Of a stretch of 34,986 nt of DNA, positions 32,572 to 34,986 are shown piece by piece; the stretch's first letter is position 1; each line of letters begins with the position of its first letter. The DNA is from Arcobacter nitrofigilis (GTDB lineage Bacteria; Campylobacterota; Campylobacteria; Campylobacterales; Arcobacteraceae), in assembly GCA_020723015.1 (NCBI GenBank), contig DYJR01000004.1, forward strand, positions 5,720 through 40,705, read 5' to 3'. Position numbers and translations under genes: made by a program. The notes under the pieces are model-generated. The model worked only from the letters and a program-made list of their open reading frames with translations. It did not search any database and was not told where the DNA came from.

Positions 32572-33551
32572 AAAATCTTTTGGCATTTTCCGGTGGGATT
32601 GATTCTACGGCACTATTTTTTATGCTACTAGAACAAAACATAGATTTTGATATGGCAATAGTTGATTACGGTATCAGGGCTCAAAGTAAAGATGAGGTTG
32701 CTTATGCAAAAGAACTAGCCCATAAATACGGTAAAAAACTCTATACAAAAGAGGTGAAGTTGGGTGAGTCTAACTTTGAATCAACGGCAAGACAAGAGAG
32801 ATACGCGTTTTTTGAAGAGATTATCAAAACCAATAATTATCCAAGACTGATAACGGCTCATCAGCTCAATGACCAGTTGGAGTGGTTTTTGATGCAACTT
32901 AGTCGTGGGGCTGGGCTTAAAGAGCTTATAGGACTACATGAATTATCAAAACGGGACGGATATGAGATATATAGACCTATTTTGGAATATTCAAAAGAGG
33001 AGCTTTTAGAATATCTAAATCAAAGGAAAATAAAATATTTCGTAGATGAATCAAACGAAGATACGAAATACAAGAGAAATTATTTTCGGAAAAACTTCGC
33101 AAACGAGTTGATAAAAGAGTTTGGTAGCGGTATTAAAAATAGTTTTAGATATTTGAAATCAGACTTAAAAGTAATTTACGATGAAGATAAGATAGATGAA
33201 TTTAGACTCGGTGAACTTGTAATTTTTAGGTATAGCGGTGATGAAAATCTGGCACTCAGAATAATAGATAATGAGCTTAAAAAAAGAAAAATCATCTTAA
33301 GTAGTTCTCAAAAAAAAGAGATTTTAAAACAAAAAGAAATTATAATTAAAAATTTATTTTGTGTAGTTTTGCAAGATTCGTACGTATGGATTGCACCGAA
33401 AGTAGATATGGTTTTGGATAAACCATATAAAGAACTTTGTAGAACAAACAAAATTCCAAAACATATAAGACCTTATTTTAAATTGCAAGGAGTTCAAAAT
33501 GAAACAATTTGTCAAGTTGGTAACGGCTCTATTTTTAACAATAAATCTTAA
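32568..33551 (+). CDS. tilS: tRNA(Ile)-lysidine synthase
   Basis: The 327-residue enzyme attaches lysine to C34 of the tRNA that reads AUA. It has the PP-loop ATP site LLAFSGGIDSTALFF at the N-terminus, then VDYGIRAQSKDE, TAHQLNDQLEWFLMQLSRGAGLKEL and RPILEYSKEEL, which are TilS hallmarks. The C-terminal domain is short, as in other Campylobacterota. It overlaps the upstream gene by 4 bases (ATGA), and its last 53 bases overlap the start of the HtrA gene in a different frame. Confidence 0.94.
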   Translation: MKNLLAFSGGIDSTALFFMLLEQNIDFDMAIVDYGIRAQSKDEVAYAKELAHKYGKKLYTKEVKLGESNFESTARQERYAFFEEIIKTNNYPRLITAHQLNDQLEWFLMQLSRGAGLKELIGLHELSKRDGYEIYRPILEYSKEELLEYLNQRKIKYFVDESNEDTKYKRNYFRKNFANELIKEFGSGIKNSFRYLKSDLKVIYDEDKIDEFRLGELVIFRYSGDENLALRIIDNELKKRKIILSSSQKKEILKQKEIIIKNLFCVVLQDSYVWIAPKVDMVLDKPYKELCRTNKIPKHIRPYFKLQGVQNETICQVGNGSIFNNKS

Positions 33552-34872
33552 TGCCGTTAATATTCAAGATGCTCCCTCTGATTTTGTCAGAGAGATGCCA
33601 AAACAAGGTGTCATAGTTTCATATTATGATGCCGTAAAAGATGCAAAAAAAGCTGTTGTAAATATATCTACTCAAAAAACTGTCAAACAAGCCGATATAA
33701 GAGAACAAATGCCTTTTTTTAATGACCCTTTGTTTAGGGAGTTTTTCAAGGGATTCGGTGATGTGGTACCGCAAGATAGAATCCAAAGGTCTCTTGGTAG
33801 CGGTGTGATAGTAAGTAGTGACGGATATATCATAACAAATTCTCATGTGGTGGACGGTGCAGATGAAATAACTGTTACGTTAGCCGGTGATAGTACGACT
33901 GAACACAAAGCGAAGCTTATAGGAACAGACCCAAAAAGTGACGTTGCTGTCATCAAAATAGAACAAAAAAACCTACCTTTTATACAGTTTGCAAATTCAA
34001 ATAAAGTTCGTGAAGGTGATGTTGTATTTGCGATAGGAAACCCTTTTGGGGTAGGTGAGACGATTACCAGCGGTATAGTATCTGCTCTGAATAAAAGCGG
34101 TGTGGGTATCAATGCTTATGAAAATTATATCCAAACAGATGCAAGTATAAACCCTGGAAATAGCGGTGGAGCATTGGTAGATAGTAGGGGAGCACTTGTA
34201 GGTATCAATACAGCTATTATAAGTAGAAGCGGTGGAAACGTGGGGATAGGATTTGCGATACCTTCAAATATGGCAAAAAGTATAGCCACATCGCTTGTAA
34301 AAGACGGTGTAGTAAAAAGAGGATATTTAGGTGTAAGTATAGGTGATATAAATGCCGATGCCAAGGATTTCTATCAAAACAAAAACGGTGCATTAGTCAT
34401 GGATGTACAAAGCGGTTCACCTGCTGCAAAAGCAGGGCTTAAACGTGGGGATTTGATAATAGAAATAGACTCAAAACCAGTTCTTGATGCTAGTGATTTG
34501 AGGAATCGTATAGGTATGATGGTACCGAATACGAATATTTCTATCAAATACATAAGAGATAAAAAAACTATTGTGACAAACGCTACTTTGGTAACTTTGG
34601 ATGATGAAAAAGTAGTAACGACAAACGGTAATTTTAAACTTTTCAAAGGTCTAAAAGTAAAAGAGGCTGACGGTAGCATTGTGGTTGTAGAGGTTGAAAA
34701 AGGTTCTAATGCAGATAAAAAAGGGTTTAGAATCAACGATATGATAATACAAGTGGAAAATATGCCTGTAGCTACACTAGATGATTTGAAAAAAGCTTTA
34801 GGAGCCTATAAGGGTAAAAAAAGAGTTTTTGTACAAAGAAATAGTAATGTTATGATGGTCATTTGCGACTAA
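33499..34872 (+). CDS. Periplasmic HtrA/DegQ-type serine protease with two PDZ domains
   Basis: The 457-residue protein starts with a signal peptide (KQFVKLVTALFLTINLNA). The trypsin-like protease domain has the complete triad: His116 in ITNSHVVDG, Asp148 in DPKSDVAVI and Ser222 in INPGNSGGALVD. Two PDZ domains follow (about 275-365 and 385-457; GYLGVSIGDI and SPAAKAGLKRGDLI in the first, GSNADKKGFRINDMI in the second). It degrades or refolds damaged periplasmic proteins. AAGGAG lies 7 bases before the ATG, inside the tilS reading frame, so the 53-base overlap is real and links the two genes. It is the last gene seen; repeats follow. Confidence 0.95.
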   Translation: MKQFVKLVTALFLTINLNAVNIQDAPSDFVREMPKQGVIVSYYDAVKDAKKAVVNISTQKTVKQADIREQMPFFNDPLFREFFKGFGDVVPQDRIQRSLGSGVIVSSDGYIITNSHVVDGADEITVTLAGDSTTEHKAKLIGTDPKSDVAVIKIEQKNLPFIQFANSNKVREGDVVFAIGNPFGVGETITSGIVSALNKSGVGINAYENYIQTDASINPGNSGGALVDSRGALVGINTAIISRSGGNVGIGFAIPSNMAKSIATSLVKDGVVKRGYLGVSIGDINADAKDFYQNKNGALVMDVQSGSPAAKAGLKRGDLIIEIDSKPVLDASDLRNRIGMMVPNTNISIKYIRDKKTIVTNATLVTLDDEKVVTTNGNFKLFKGLKVKEADGSIVVVEVEKGSNADKKGFRINDMIIQVENMPVATLDDLKKALGAYKGKKRVFVQRNSNVMMVICD

Positions 34873-34890
34873 AAAAGTGATTCATGAATA

Positions 34891-34970
34891 GACTCCGAAT
34901 CAAGTTCGGAGTGACAAAAACAAGTTCAGAGTGACACTTATTCAGTCATTCTGAGCTTGACTCAGAATCT
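34891..34970. repeat. Cluster of dispersed-type inverted repeats after the HtrA gene
   Basis: Two perfect hairpins with 8-bp stems and 5-base loops are present: ACTCCGAA-TCAAG-TTCGGAGT (34892-34912) and ATTCTGAG-CTTGA-CTCAGAAT (34948-34968). Between them lies a half copy, CAAGTTCAGAGTGACA. All three derive from one unit of the form GTCAxTCyGArCTTGAyTCrGA. The first could serve as a terminator for the HtrA gene. Such units are usually present in many copies across a genome, which cannot be tested here. Confidence 0.65.
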
Positions 34971-34986
34971 AAAAATAGCTATTTTA

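Noticed and set aside
34374-34736. 120-residue minus-strand ORF opposite the HtrA gene
   Set aside because: Shadow of the PDZ-coding region; the HtrA frame has the full catalytic triad and PDZ motifs.

Overview
The window looks like a chromosomal segment of a Campylobacterota (epsilonproteobacterial) organism, probably a free-living sulfur-oxidiser type such as the Sulfurimonas/Sulfurovum group. The evidence is AT-rich DNA with AAGGA-type ribosome sites and TATAAT boxes without clear -35 boxes, an oorDABC 2-oxoglutarate:acceptor oxidoreductase operon, a futalosine-pathway aminodeoxyfutalosine deaminase, and type II AroQ next to an aminopeptidase P. The genus is inference.

Layout. 1-4131 (+): the end of a protein with an 18-bp tandem repeat, a LapD-like membrane protein with degenerate GGDEF and EAL domains, a lipoprotein and a secreted Sel1-repeat protein. 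These are tightly packed and look like one envelope or surface-attachment operon. 4128-9425 (-): an orphan peptide-type ABC permease, an unusual fusion of a ferredoxin-thioredoxin-reductase catalytic domain with a rhodanese, the oorDABC operon, and a small heavy-metal-associated protein whose promoter overlaps a perfect dyad. 9605-10201 (+): a 2-Cys peroxiredoxin. 10321-15833 (-): aroQ, mqnX, sppA, hisC and dxs, transcribed in that order. 15926-18460 (+): aminopeptidase P, a D12-class adenine methyltransferase and a decayed second methyltransferase. 18586-18837 (-): a small membrane protein. 19122-34872 (+): a folK-mnmA fusion, prs, lepA, comF-like, hisH, a frameshifted NAD-dependent epimerase, hisA, a sensor histidine kinase with an unknown partner, panC, rimO, an unknown gene, tilS and an HtrA-type protease.

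Most genes are housekeeping: TCA cycle and reductive metabolism (oor), isoprenoid (dxs), shikimate (aroQ), menaquinone (mqnX), histidine (hisC, hisH, hisA), pantothenate (panC), folate (folK), PRPP (prs), tRNA and ribosome modification (mnmA, tilS, rimO, lepA), and protein quality control (sppA, htrA). No rRNA, tRNA, CRISPR array or insertion sequence was recognised.

The most striking non-genic feature is a set of intergenic sequences built in a 7-nt register (words such as ACCAATA, ACTAATA, AATTAAT, ACTCAGC, ATTCAAA), often combined with GC-rich hairpins or arranged as palindromes. They lie between many genes, supply the stop codons of oorC and mnmA, and one copy is translated as the linker that fuses FolK to MnmA. 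Two genes (an epimerase and a methyltransferase remnant) are broken by single-base losses in poly-A runs.
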